Assembly (NCBI GenBank): GCA_034231615.1
Contig: CM067312.1
Coordinates: 1,147,001 to 1,211,000 of the forward strand
Length of the DNA: 64,000 nt
Direction of reading: 5' to 3'
From: Meghimatium bilineatum
Lineage: Eukaryota > Mollusca > Gastropoda > Stylommatophora > Philomycidae
How positions within the stretch are numbered: the first letter of the stretch is position 1; each line of letters begins with the position of its first letter. The notes under the pieces are model-generated. The model was not told the origin of the DNA. It did not search any database and saw nothing but the letters and a program-made list of their open reading frames with translations. A program made the translations under genes and the position numbers. Below are positions 48,640 to 58,909 of the stretch, piece by piece.

Positions 48640-49010
48640 TCATGTGATGTATTCTTTCCAGAACATTGTCTTCCATTTGAATCTCCTGAAATCCCAGAAG
48701 TCCATGGCAAGTTGTCCCGCCTCCTCTAGCGACATGTGCATACATTCCTGAATATCTCTTGTCCAACGATGTCTCGGTGAAACTTTGTCTCTCCTGCCTT
48801 CTCTACGCCCCCTCCAACAACACTCTTTATATGCATACGTGTCTCTTCACATGGCCAAGAAAACACAACTTCCTTCTTAAAATGCTATTTACAAGCCAGC
48901 ATTCTTGGACGTTGATTATGCCTAGCACGTCGTGGTTGGTCTTCCTGGCTGTCCATGATATTCTCAGGACTCTGCTATAGCACTTCATTTCAGAAAGTCC
49001 TCCATAAGGT
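48640..49010 (-). pseudogene. LINE C-terminal relic (KCYSRVLRI type)
   Basis: The minus strand reads EMKCYSRVLRISWTARKTN, then FLGHVKRHVCI, and further on HRWTRDIQECMHMSLEEAGQ in a shifted frame. Same family as 63245-63945. Confidence 0.75.
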
Positions 49011-49352
49011 AATTTTTGGCACAATACTCCTGTAGTCTGCAGGGTGATAGAAATATAACTGTGTACATAAAATATTGTGAGGTTTGCGTACATGAAGATG
49101 ATGGTACACTATATAAGAATGTCATATATTCAGAGTTTGACATCAGCAATTTGTCTTACGGACCTGTGAGACCTCAGACCTTCTGCATGCAGGACAATGA
49201 CAACACATGAAAGCATTTAATCAGTGTTCAGATAACATAAATACATAAGTCAAATCTGTTAATAAACATAATCTGGACAATGTACCTAGACAAACTTGGA
49301 CAGAACTTGTCTAGAAATCTAAGAAAAGTCTACAGTGAAAACCAGAACTGAC

Positions 49353-49436
49353 CTTGACCCATCCATCTCCATCACCATCAGCGACAAGTTGTAAGCTATC
49401 ACCAGCTGTTATTGTCATCTCATCATAGTTACTGGC
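49353..49436 (-). CDS. FCHSD2: FCHSD exon I: middle of SH3-1
   Basis: This 84-nt exon encodes 28 residues from ASNYDEMTITAGDSLQLV to DGDGDGWVK, phase 0 to 0. The acceptor is CTACCAG and the donor AAG/GTCAGT. The Trp of GDGWVKA is the ligand-binding Trp of the SH3 fold, and DEMTI matches the DELTI of FCHSD1/2. Confidence 0.95.
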
Positions 49437-49624
49437 CTGGTAGGGAAGACGACATCGTTTCAATATAACCTCATAGGAAGTGATCAAATCTATGCACTAC
49501 CATGGTACTGTCTACCTCAACTCATTCTATACCAACCTCCTCATGATACAATGATAGGTAACTATACACATCCCCCACCCTAACAGTGCAGCAAAGGTAT
49601 ATTTTATTTTATTCACACTGGTTG

Positions 49625-49765
49625 AGTTATGTACACATTAGTTTTCCTGGCAGTCCATGGTATTCTCAGCATTCTTCTGTAGAACCACATCTCTATTGCC
49701 TCTAATTTCCCCCTTTTCCTGTTTGTTTATTGTCCAATAACAGAATGCATTTGTTGTGTACAATA
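49625..49765 (-). pseudogene. LINE relic of the 63-kb family
   Basis: CTGGCAGTCCATGGTATTCT and CAGCATTCTTCTGTAGAACC match 63543-63640 almost exactly. Confidence 0.8.
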
Positions 49766-49904
49766 ACACATATAAGCTGCTATATCTGTGCCTTTCTGCA
49801 TGACATATTCAACCAGCATGGTTTCTGGTTCACTTTGACCCTATATGGGATAAAATAGCCACCTTCATCCGCACAACCTCCTTAGTCATCTGTTACAACA
49901 TGCT

Positions 49905-50192
49905 TGGCAGGTAAAAGTAACAGGTAGGTCACATAACAGCAATCTGACATCTCTAACAAGATGCTTGGCAGGTAAAAGTAACAGGTAGGTCACATAACAG
50001 CAATCTGACATCTCTAACAAGATGCTTGGCAAGTAAAAGTAACAGGTAGGTCACATAACAGCAATCTGACATCTCTAACAAGATGCTTGGCCAGTAAAAA
50101 TACAGGTAGGTCACATAACAGCAATCTGACATCTCTAACAAGATGCTTGGCAAGTAAAAGTAACAGGTAGGTCACATAACAGACAATCTGAC
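49905..50192. repeat. 61-bp minisatellite, 5 copies
   Basis: The core is GCTTGGCAGGTAAAAGTAAC followed by AGGTAGGTCACATAACAGC. Confidence 0.96.
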
Positions 50193-50319
50193 ATAGCAGA
50201 TGCACATAGCTCTTCATGTACTTTGGCAGGTAACAGTGTACTTTTTTTTGTCCAGACAACATGAGAGCAACTATTGAAAGTAATGATATAATAAGTTAAA
50301 CAAATCTTGAGAACAATCA

Positions 50320-50440
50320 TACATGAGATGTCACAAAACAATCATTAATGAGATGATGTCATGAAACAATCATACATGAGATGTCATGAAAAAATCATAC
50401 ATGAGATGTCATGAAACAATCATTAATGAGATGATGACAG
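50320..50440. repeat. ~25-bp degenerate repeat before the exon H donor
   Basis: Variants of AATCATACATGAGATGTCAT; it ends within 10 bp of the exon H donor. Confidence 0.88.
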
Positions 50441-50449
50441 GAAATATAC

Positions 50450-50590
50450 CTGGAAGTCATACAATGCCTTACATACGATGGGATAACTTCTGCTCGACCG
50501 ACTGACAGCTGGGTTGAAGGCATCATCAATGAAGTCATCGTCCTCATCGTAATGTGTATACGTTGGTTCATGGTCGTCATTAGCACTTTG
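50450..50590 (-). CDS. FCHSD2: FCHSD exon H: acidic linker and start of SH3-1
   Basis: This 141-nt exon encodes 47 residues, phase 0 to 0, with acceptor TTTTCCAG and donor CAG/GTATAT. An acidic linker (YDEDDDFIDDAF) precedes RSYPIVCKALYDFQ, which is the first strand of SH3-1 with its ALYDF motif. Acidic sequence just before SH3-1 is also seen in vertebrate FCHSD2. Confidence 0.95.
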
Positions 50591-50829
50591 CTGGAAAACA
50601 GAATTCAACTACGAAATAGCAATATGATGTACATGCACACACACACACACACAGATATAAAATAGCAATATGATACACATGCACACACACACACATAAAT
50701 ATGTTAACTTCATATTATTGTGATGAGTATGTGGGTTCACACTCCCCCGTGGCTGTCCCACATCTGATGCCACAGTTAAACAACAATGACATCTAATTGT
50801 CACCTCTTATATATCACTGATGGACATTC

Positions 50830-51145
50830 AATTTTCAGTAATGAAGATCTGACAACTAACTATATCACAGTTAAACAACAATGACATTTAATGAAGATCT
50901 GACAACTAACTATATCACAGTTAAACAACAATGACATTTAATGAAGATCTGACAACTAACTATATCACAGTTAAACAACAATGACATTTAATGAAGATCT
51001 GACAACTAACTATATCACAGTTAAACAACAATGACATTTAATGAAGATCTGACAACTAACTATATCACAGTTAAACAACAATGACATTTAATGAAGATCT
51101 GACAACTAACTATATCACAGTTAAACAACAATGACATTTAATGGT
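50830..51145. repeat. 50-bp minisatellite, 6 copies, abutting the exon G donor
   Basis: The core is AATGAAGATCTGACAACTAA followed by CTATATCACAGTTAAACAAC. The donor-side flank TGGTCACCTA recurs as TTGTCACCTC at 50798, beyond the far end of the array. Confidence 0.96.
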
Positions 51146-51152
51146 CACCTAC

Positions 51153-51265
51153 CCCACCAGAGCTCTCTGTCCTCAGCGACACCTGACTGGGAGTCCTTGT
51201 CAGGCCGCTCTCTTCTGCAACCAGGGACTCCATCTGAGCTTGGTTGATCCACTCATCAACATTCA
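51153..51265 (-). CDS. FCHSD2: FCHSD exon G
   Basis: This 113-nt exon completes a codon (phase 1) and then encodes NVDEWINQAQMESLVAEE through RTESSGG, ending in phase 0. The acceptor is TTGTCAG and the donor GGG/GTAGGT. VNVDEWINQAQ aligns with the VSVDTWLKSAMNQ segment of FCHSD2. A 50-bp tandem array begins within about 10 bases of the donor. Confidence 0.92.
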
Positions 51266-51279
51266 CTGACAATTACAAG

Positions 51280-51500
51280 ATACACATGGTCACAGCTAGA
51301 TATATAGATGATACACTTGATCATGCTAGATATATAGATGATACACTTGGTCACAGCTAGATATATAGATGATACACTTGGTCACAGCTAGATATATACA
51401 TGATACACTTAATCAAACTAGATATATAGATGATACACGTGGCCAAAGCTAGATATGATACACTTGGTCAAACTAGATATAAATGATACACTTGGTTAAG
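51280..51500. repeat. ~30-bp degenerate minisatellite, 7 copies
   Basis: The core is AGCTAGATATATAGATGATA followed by CACTTGGTCAC. Confidence 0.93.
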
Positions 51501-51544
51501 CTAGATACACATGGTCAAATGAGATACACTTATAAAGAAAAATT

Positions 51545-51755
51545 AGTAGCGTAGCTTATGCAGGATGTAGACGTCAACAAATCATTTTTTGTCTGCGGTG
51601 ATTTGATTTTCTAGGCAATATAATTATGCTCAGTAGTTTGCCATTGCTTTCTAAATGGTCTAGATGCACCACTGCCTGTGGCAGGGATCTAACTTAGTAC
51701 CTTGACCATCGCAGACACGCAGCTCTGTATCACTGCGCAACAGAACCGGAAAAGA
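51545..51755 (-). mobile_element. SINE, family 2, tRNA-like head
   Basis: The minus strand starts GTTGCGCAGTGATACAGAGC (box A-like) and TTAGATCCCTGCCAC (box B-like), then CAGAAAGC-type core AGAAAGCAATGGCAAACTAC. Related to 31215-31395. Confidence 0.7.
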
Positions 51756-51900
51756 AAGGCCTATACAAGATACATATGGTCAAGATTATGATACATATAT
51801 CAAATGAGATGTCATTTAGTGACATGATACATACTGAGAAGACATCTATTGACATGACTAATGACACTGAACTGATGACATCTGGACAACTAACACGCAC

Positions 51901-51952
51901 CTCCTCCTAGACGAAGAGCCTCCAGCCTGGCTTCAGCTTTCAACTTTGTAAT
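51901..51952 (-). CDS. FCHSD2: FCHSD exon F: coiled coil
   Basis: This 52-nt exon is too short to stand out as an open frame. It encodes ITKLKAEARLEALRLGG plus one base (phase 1). The acceptor is ATTTTCAG and the donor GAG/GTGCGT. KLKAEARL is identical to vertebrate FCHSD2, which makes the call firm despite the small size. Confidence 0.93.
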
Positions 51953-52005
51953 CTGAAAATATGTCCGTCACAACTATGTTATATTTCATGAGCAACACGG
52001 TAACA

Positions 52006-52434
52006 TCAACATTTCTTTCTTCTTTCACACTGCTTATGATAGAATAAATATGTTGCCACATTGTCTTGATCCTTCCGAGTAATAATAACTTTCAATAGAC
52101 AACCCACTGCAGAAGATGGATGTGTAGGTCCTTTGACATAAATACAACGGCAACAACATGTTTTTGCTCTCTGAACCACATCATGCTGGAAGTCTAGTAG
52201 GAACATTGTCCTTTTACAAGACAGATCCATCAAGAGTTTGAGAATGTGTCCTCTTACAGGAGAGATCGAGCAGAAGTTTGAGAATGAACGCTGAAGACAA
52301 ATAGACAATGCACAAATTGGTGCCCTTTGTTGTAGAGTGAGATGCAGGCATTGATCAGCAAGAATTTCAGGAAACTCTGAGGTGCAGGCATTGATCAGCA
52401 AGAATTTCAGGAAAGGGAGCAAGATTATATACAC
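52006..52434 (-). repeat. Dispersed SCSRTMVLLD element, longest copy
   Basis: An open minus-strand frame includes DLSCKRTMFLLDFQHDVVQR, like DVSC...LLQFHLDVVQR at 45840-45905. Downstream codons (AKTCCCRCIYVKG...) have no recognised domain. A 39-bp duplication lies at 52342-52415. Confidence 0.5.
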
Positions 52435-52469
52435 CTATAGTTTGGTTTTTAGGTACATGTGTAGTATTT

Positions 52470-52620
52470 TGGCCATCACAGCCCAGTCTGTAGGGAAGAC
52501 CATCAAAGAGGGGACTGGTGTATTTACTGTGACTACAAGCAGGATAACTATGGAGATTATGACAGTGACGCAGGCCTAGAACTGAATGAGTATATAGATG
52601 GCAACACATGTCTGCATCCT
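52470..52620 (+). pseudogene. LINE RNase H scrap
   Basis: It reads TGVFTVTTSRITMEIMTVTQ, matching the VTTSSMTMETIVVTRA helix of the RNase H relic at 55200-55925. Confidence 0.6.
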
Positions 52621-52624
52621 TAAT

Positions 52625-53510
52625 GACTCATTCAACATGATCAGAAAAATACAAATTGGTTATATTTGAGAACAACAGCTTGAGGCAGTCAAGAAGTCGA
52701 AGTTGGAATGAGTCAAACTCCTTATAATAAACATGTACAAATGAAATGAAATGTGTGTGTGTGTGGGTGATGATAAATTTTCCATAGCTGTCAACTTATT
52801 TTTTCACAAATCCGTCCATATTTAGCACCAAACATCCCCCCCCCCTCCCAAAGCTCACAAAATTTTTTTTTTTAAATTGCCCCTCAATATGAATGTGCGA
52901 GATAAAAATTCCACATTTGTAATAATTACTAAGAAATTTAACACCAAGTCCAGGTGACCTTTTTAAACAAAATTTATTTTTTAGGATTTGAAATTTTGGA
53001 ATTTTTTTGGTTCTTTTTTTGTTGGGGGGGGGGGGCGGAATGTTTGTGCCTGAAATTCATATTAATACGGAAAATCCATACTAGGTGACAACTATAGTTT
53101 TTCATGTCCAAAATAAAGTAACTGTGTTTGAAATCAGGTGTTGCCAGAAAGGAGCTCTACTGTGAAACTTAGAAGATTATTTAGGAATCAATAACAACAC
53201 AGGTAAATCATGTTTCTCTTGCTATTACAGTTATGTTATTGTGTTGTTATTGTATTTCAACTCTGATGAATGAAAGACATTTGGAGTTCAGTATATATAA
53301 TGGTTTCAAATAGTTAGGCTCTGTGATATTCTGATAAGCAGTTTCTCTTATTGTTGAAACATAAATATGTATCACAGACTTTACAATTAACTCTACTCTT
53401 TCTTTCAATTTTTGATTTTTTTATAACAAAGTTTACAATTTCTCTGTGTGCTTGTAAATTTTGTTTTCATTGCATGGCGTGAGACAGTCACTGACTTTCC
53501 TGTGACTGAA
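52625..53510. other. FCHSD intron, no feature recognised
   Basis: A/T-rich with homopolymer runs (C9 at 52840, T10, G10 at 53024). Confidence 0.5.
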
Positions 53511-53516
53511 ACATCA

Positions 53517-54103
53517 TCATATATTCCTATATTCCCTAACTAATTCTTTGGTAAAATTTAACTGATTATATCGATTTGGTCTCTTTAAATCTTTTACATT
53601 TGGATTCTTTCTTCGACAATCTGGAAACAATTTATAGCCATTTACTCTAGCTATATCAATGAGATGGAAAAAAATAGTTTTCCAATATTTGTTTGTTTTC
53701 CTAAGACAGTTGTATTTACCTATCAGCCGATCACTTTTATGTACCCCTTTCATATACTTATTGTAATCTTTAATAACACTGGCTGCCTGACTTTTGAATC
53801 TCCCTAAAAACCCCATTGACTTTAGTTGTCCTCTTTATATATGTAAATTTATTTGCTTTATGGATTTACTATTACGCAAATTAATTGTTCCCCATTCCTC
53901 ATCCACCTCATAGCCCCCCTCTTGTATTGCCTTTTACAAACTTCTTCATATTTTTAAGTTCTACAGGAAAGCCTTTCCTATTGCGTAGCATAGTCCCACA
54001 AGCAAGTACGCCTACTTTCCATATATCTTTCTGTAACTGCACAGAAGTATAAAAATGATCAAAGTAAACCCTGTACCCTTGCCTCACTAATGGTTTATCA
54101 AAT
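53517..54103 (-). pseudogene. piggyBac-like transposase relic
   Basis: The minus strand first reads FDKPLVRQGYRVYFDHFYTS, VGVLACGTMLRNRKGFP. After two stops it reads VIKDYNKYMKGVHKSDRLIG, RKTNKYWKTIFFHLIDIARV. These are the FDNFYTS, ACGTxRxNRKGFP, YNxxMGGVDxxDxxxxxY and FFHLxDxxxxNA blocks of DDE_Tnp_1_7 (piggyBac). The N-terminus and first catalytic Asp regions are absent. Confidence 0.9.
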
Positions 54104-54157
54104 TAATAACTACCCCATGAGCTAAACCACACCCTCATACAGTATATTAAGTATAAT

Positions 54158-54295
54158 GACAGCAACATTCAGAAAATACAACATGAAGATCAATACACAA
54201 ATGATGGAAACTATGAAAATATGCAGAACACCGAGCCCACTAAACATACAGATAGACAACATAGGACGAAGAATAACACTAAAGTTAATTGTCTT
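54158..54295 (+). pseudogene. LINE RT scrap
   Basis: It reads RKYNMKINTQMMETMKICRT, then NIQIDNIGRRITLKL, resembling the NxKINxxKTKVMxI...IxIDNxxIEQV block of RTs. Confidence 0.6.
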
Positions 54296-54940
54296 TTGTT
54301 GTGCTTAGGTGGTTCATTTAAAATAAAATAAAACAGTCAGAAAATATCCAATAGTTAACTTTAGGAGACGAGGTCCTTGACAGATTTTAGTTTGCATGAC
54401 TATTCAATTGGCCTTGACAGAGACACGGAATCTGATGGAGAGAGGGAATTAAATTGCCAAAATCATTAAATTAAGTAAAGATGCATATAGAGTGGAATAT
54501 TCTAGTGAAGCTTTCTAACAACTTTATCGTCACAGTATAGGATAAAATTAGATTAGCCGCAAAACCATTGCGGGGAAAAACATGAATACTCTCATGTGTG
54601 CTCAGGAAGGTGGTGATGCAGAACCATCTGAAATGTGCATATAGCAAATTGCAATCAGTTTAGAGTGATCAGTAGAAGTAGAAAAATCATTGTATAATAG
54701 AAGATAATATATATATATATATATATTGATATTCTAAGATGCTGCATACAACTGGCTGCATACAACTGGCTGCATACAACTGGCTGCATACAACTGGTCG
54801 AGGATTTAGATTCCAACAATAACCTCCTAATATTGGTGACCTGAAACATATTTGTTCATATTCTCAGATGCAGCTTGTATGAGACTAGCTACACAAGGTC
54901 ATACATGTAAACACAGGTTTTAGCTAGGGACAAACTGTCT
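54296..54940. other. FCHSD intron with short repeats
   Basis: An (AT)n tract at 54708-54726 and four copies of GGCTGCATACAACT at 54743-54797. Confidence 0.7.
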
Positions 54941-54943
54941 GAC

Positions 54944-55030
54944 CTCTGATTTACGAATGTTCTGTTTCAATTCCTCAAGCTTGGCCTCTGGATCAGTGAC
55001 TGTTGACTCCTGACTTCCTGACTCTGAGAC
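54944..55030 (-). CDS. FCHSD2: FCHSD exon E: coiled-coil start
   Basis: This 87-nt exon encodes 29 residues, from VSESGSQESTVTD to LKQNIRKSE, phase 0 to 0. The acceptor is GCGACAG-like (ATTCGACAG) and the donor GAG/GTCAGA. EAKLEELKQNIRKSE corresponds to the ARESIRKAE helix of vertebrate FCHSD2. Confidence 0.88.
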
Positions 55031-55062
55031 CTGTCGAATCAAGAGACGAATTTTATCAAATG

Positions 55063-55137
55063 AAAGCCACCAAGTCTTATCACAGTCATCCAGAAAATGA
55101 AAGCCACCAAGTCTTATCACACTCATCCAGAAAAATG
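55063..55137. repeat. ~40-bp duplication beside exon E
   Basis: Two copies of AAATGAAAGCCACCAAGTCT followed by TATCACA(G/C)TCATCCAGAA, about 30 bp upstream of the exon E acceptor. Confidence 0.9.
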
Positions 55138-55199
55138 ACTTTGAAAAAAAAGTGTGAAAATATGAAAATGCAATCAGAAGATAAGTCTCAACTAAAAGC

Positions 55200-55925
55200 T
55201 TAGTTAGTTAGTCGTCGGATCATCATCACTGCAAACTGGGCACGTCCATAGTTGCTCTGATCACTCCCTGAATATATCAGCCCTTACACTTCTGCTGGCA
55301 GTACCGGTCCTATGCTGGTTGACCATCATTCCTCTGAGTCCTCCAAAATGTTTACTTCTTGCAACACCGCATTTCAAACATTGATCTTTAATCCTGGCCA
55401 TTGAAAAGGAATCATCATTCACACTAGTCTCACTTGCGTGCTATTTCTCTTAAGGAGTTCAAACGTCAGCTTGATCAATTTCCCCAATCATGCATGATGC
55501 TAGTTGATCTGCTCTTTCATTGCCTCGAACACCCACATGCCCCGGCATGAAAATAAATGTAACCACTTTCAGCCTCGCCTTTCTCAAGGCCTCATTCCAC
55601 TGTTTATGAACGAAACCCACTTGTACCTTCCTAATCACTCAAGATGCAGACCTGCGTTACCTTCTGTGTGCATACCCACTCAAATGCCCTGGTCACCACT
55701 ATAGTCTCCATGGTCATGCTACTCGTAGTGACAACAAAGCCTACTCTCCTCCCTGATTGTTTTACCTGCGCACTGAGCTGTGAAGGCCCAAGTGCTGAAA
55801 CATGTCCAATCACAGATCCATCAGTGTATATAATCACATATCACTCTTTGGTATTCTCACTGATTAAAGCCTGCACTTCTTTCTCCACAGCTGTGGGACA
55901 CCATTCTCTGCATTCCCTGGTAAGT
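55200..55925 (-). pseudogene. LINE RNase H and C-terminal tail
   Basis: The minus strand reads VEKEVQALISENTKE, VIIYTDGSVIG, VTTSSMTMETIVVTRAFEWV, VTQVCILSD, FHAG/MPGHVGVRGNERADQLA (in a shifted frame), then IKDQCLKCGVARSKH and QHRTGTAS to LWTCPVCSDDD. All four RNase H acidic positions can be seen. It ends with GATGATGAT. It shares the transcription direction of FCHSD and lies in the D-E intron. Confidence 0.85.
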
Positions 55926-56284
55926 GATATTACTACTCTCAAACAAGTTGCGAAATCTGCGGGTAAACTAAAAGCATTATTTCACAATGTGATTAGTTGT
56001 GTACTTGATAGTTGAGTTTTCTTATGTCCCACTTAGATGACACATGCACACGCACTGTCTGGTCAACTAGACTTCATATCTATCAGTGAAACAGTTCGAT
56101 CACACACATCCACACATGCTGTTCAACTAGACTCCACATCTATGAGTGTATTTGAAACTGTCTGTGTGTGTGTGCACGCTAGTAATTGTATGTGTGTATG
56201 AGTGTGTGCATGTAAGTGTGTGTAGACGAGTTTGTTGGTGTGTACATATTGGATGTAAGAGTTGTACATATAAGAGTTGTGTAC

Positions 56285-56434
56285 CTTATCTCCAGTCTTG
56301 ACACCTTGTACAACCGTCATCTGTCTGTAGTAATCCCTGATAGATCTAGTCTCCTTGGCAACTCTTGTCGCCCATTTCCGAGCCTCCTTCTCCAGGTCAG
56401 GGCCAGCTCCATGGTCACTAGTGAGTTTATTGCA
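56285..56434 (-). CDS. FCHSD2: FCHSD exon D: EARKWATRVAKE block
   Basis: This 150-nt exon encodes 50 residues, phase 0 to 0, with acceptor TTCTCAG and donor AAG/GTACAC. The string KEARKWATRVAKE is nearly identical to vertebrate FCHSD2 and is a family signature just after the F-BAR domain. The rest (SIRDYYRQMTVVQGVKTGDK) is less conserved. The intron to exon E carries a LINE RNase H relic. Confidence 0.93.
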
Positions 56435-56489
56435 CTGAGAAAAGTAGCATATCTCTATAGTCAACCTAGTCACATATTTCATATTATAT

Positions 56490-56770
56490 AGGTATGAGAA
56501 GATAATGTGTCACAACATGAGAAGATAATGTGTCACAACATGAGAAGATAATGTGTCACAACATGAGAAGATAATGTGTCACAACATGAGAAGATAATGT
56601 ATCACAACATGAGAAGATAATGTGTCACAGCATGAGAAGATAATGTGTCACAGCATGAGAAGATAATGTGTCACAACATGAGAAGATAATGTGTCACAAC
56701 ATGACATGAGAAGATAATGTGTCACAACATGAGAAGATAATGTATCACAACATGAGAAGATAATGTGTCA
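56490..56770. repeat. 23-bp minisatellite, about 12 copies
   Basis: The core is ATGAGAAGATAATGTGTCAC followed by AAC. Confidence 0.97.
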
Positions 56771-57119
56771 ATGAGTTGACATGCTTGACTTTCTTATAAA
56801 CATTGTGCACTGTCTTTGCTGATCACAGGCCAACCAATAAACTTATGATTTTTCATTGCTCCTGAACTAATATCACAAAATGGCTGACTATAGTAATTCA
56901 GGATATTGTGATTGGACGAAATACAACTGTATGGTTGCTTATGAAGGCTTGTGATGAATAAACATACTTTGCAATGTCTACAACCGTTTCCAATCGTTTT
57001 TTAGATAGAGTAGCCGGAATAAGGAAATTACCTATATGTCTTGTAGAAAGATGGACCATATATTAAGAGTTAATATGTACTTACTGCATTAAACAATAAC
57101 ATCCAACATGTGAAGCTTG

Positions 57120-57321
57120 GAACAGTGTAATGAAGTTGTGTTAATCACTGGAAACACACATAACAATGTTATGAACAAAAGGCCTTTATCAAGACTACAT
57201 ATGCAACAATTCTTACTTGTCACTTTTATTGTGATTGCAGTCTTGATAAAGACCTTTTGGTTGACACATGTGTTATTACATGTGTTTCCCAGTGATTAGC
57301 AGAACTTCATTACACTGTTCC
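57120..57321. mobile_element. Palindromic Penelope-LTR-like element
   Basis: Arms 57120-57200 and 57236-57321 are inverted copies (GAACAGTGTAATGAAGTT ... and its reverse). Each arm carries the AAGGCCTTTATCAAGAC / GTCTTGATAAAGACCTTTTG motif seen in the Penelope arms at 39.8 and 40.6 kb. No coding content. Confidence 0.75.
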
Positions 57322-57339
57322 TATCTTTCTTAATCTTTT

Positions 57340-57528
57340 TCATTTGTCTTCAATCATGGCATAGTTTCAGAATATGTCTTCAATCGTGGCATAGTTTCAG
57401 AATACATCTTCAATCGTGGCATAGTTTCAGAATACATCTTCAATTGTGGCAAAATTTCAGAATATGTCTTCAATCATAGCATAGTTTCAGAATACGTCTT
57501 CAATCGTGGCATTGTCTCGGAACATTTC
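57340..57528. repeat. 30-bp repeat, about 6 copies
   Basis: The core is CTTCAATCGTGGCATAGTTT followed by CAGAATACAT. Confidence 0.94.
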
Positions 57529-57758
57529 TTCTATTACACAAGGTTTATGTGTTATTCTTCATATCCCTAATGCTTCTATTGCACAACCATGATACACATA
57601 ACTATCTACAACCATCTATCGTAATCACTATCAGTTATAATCCCAACCAACCATGACAACCAACAGTCAAAGCACCAGCTTAAACATGCATCCAGACTAG
57701 CGCCAACCCAACCCCCACCACATAGCAAATATAACAACTAGTGTCAGAGATGACATAC

Positions 57759-57854
57759 CGTATCACCAGGACAGGGTTCAAACTGATATTGCACAAGATT
57801 AGTGAAGACCAGATTCTGGAACAAGTAGCACTGCTGACTGAATTCCCTGCAGAT
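57759..57854 (-). CDS. FCHSD2: FCHSD exon C
   Basis: This 96-nt exon encodes 32 residues, beginning ICREFSQQCYLFQNLVF and ending QYQFEPCPGDT. The acceptor is CCTCAG before 57854 and the donor ACG/GTATGT, phase 0 to 0. It aligns with the human FCHSD2 segment VVRDYNLQLFLQENAVF through FQFQPCDSD. That alignment fixes the acceptor at CCTCAG rather than the CTGCAG six bases later. Confidence 0.9.
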
Positions 57855-57889
57855 CTGAGGATGTACATTCTAACCCAGTTAATCATTAT

Positions 57890-58520
57890 CTCCCAACATG
57901 GACAATCTTAACTTAACTTTTCACATTTAAACATAGACAATCTTAAATTTTCACATTTCAACATAGACAATCTTAAATTTTCACATTTCAACATAGACAA
58001 TCTTAACTTTTCACATTTCAACAAAGACAATCTTAATTTTCACATTTCAACATAGACAATCTTAACGTAACTTTTCACATTTCAACATAGACAATCTTAA
58101 ATTTTCACATTTTAACATAGACAATCTTAAATTTTCACATTTTAACATAGACAATCTTAAATTTTCACATTTTAACTTTTCACATTTCAACATAGACAAT
58201 CTTAACGTAACTTTTCACATTGCAACATAGACAATCTTAAATTTTCACATTTTAACATAGACAATCTTAAATTTTCACATTTTAACATAGACAATCTTAA
58301 ATTTTCACATTTTAACTTTTCACATTTCAACATAGACAACCTTAACTTTTCACATTTCAACATAGACAATCTTAACTTTTCACATTTCAACATAGACAAT
58401 CTTAACTTTACACATTTCAACATAGACAATGTTAACTTTTCACATTTCAACATAGACAAACTTAATTTTCACAATTCAACATAGACAATCTTAACTTTTC
58501 ACATTTCAACATAGACAATC
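57890..58520. repeat. ~30-bp minisatellite, about 21 copies
   Basis: The core is ACATAGACAATCTTAACTTT followed by TCACATTTCA, with AAATTTTC and TAACGTAAC variants. Confidence 0.96.
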
Positions 58521-58524
58521 TAGG

Positions 58525-58772
58525 TTAGTGTGAGACCACAATCATGATACATGACCACAATCTAGGTTTTTATGAGACCACAATCTTGATACATGACCAC
58601 AATCTAGGTTAGTATGAGACCACAATCTTGATACATGACCACAATCTAGGTTGGTATGAGACCACAATCTTGATACATGACCACAATCTAGGTTGGTATG
58701 AGACCACAATCTTGATACATGACCACAATCTAGGTTGGTATGAGACCACAATCTTGATACATGACCACAATC
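58525..58772. repeat. 42-bp minisatellite, 6 copies
   Basis: The core is GACCACAATCTAGGTTGGTA followed by TGAGACCACAATCTTGATACA. It ends 15 bp from the exon B donor, so exon B is sandwiched between two arrays. Confidence 0.96.
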
Positions 58773-58786
58773 AGCCATTAACTGAC

Positions 58787-58909
58787 CTTAGCTGCTTCTA
58801 CTGTGATACTATGGAAGAATGTTGCCTCTTTTTCAGCTATCTCTGATGCCAGCTGACCCGACAGAGTTAGAGACTCCTGGATCTTCTCATAGACATCGCA
58901 GTCAAGTGT
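58787..58909 (-). CDS. FCHSD2: FCHSD exon B: end of F-BAR
   Basis: This 123-nt exon encodes 41 residues beginning TLDCDVYEKIQ and ending SITVEAAK, phase 0 to 0, with donor AAG/GTCAGT. It aligns with the FCHSD2 segment that follows the NEYLL block (ALDGDFYNHLKDY in the human protein). Its acceptor (TTTCATCAG) and first 19 bases belong to a 34-bp unit that is repeated upstream 47 times (58893-60495). I chose the most exon-proximal acceptor because it alone joins exons A and B in frame with no inserted sequence. Confidence 0.92.
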
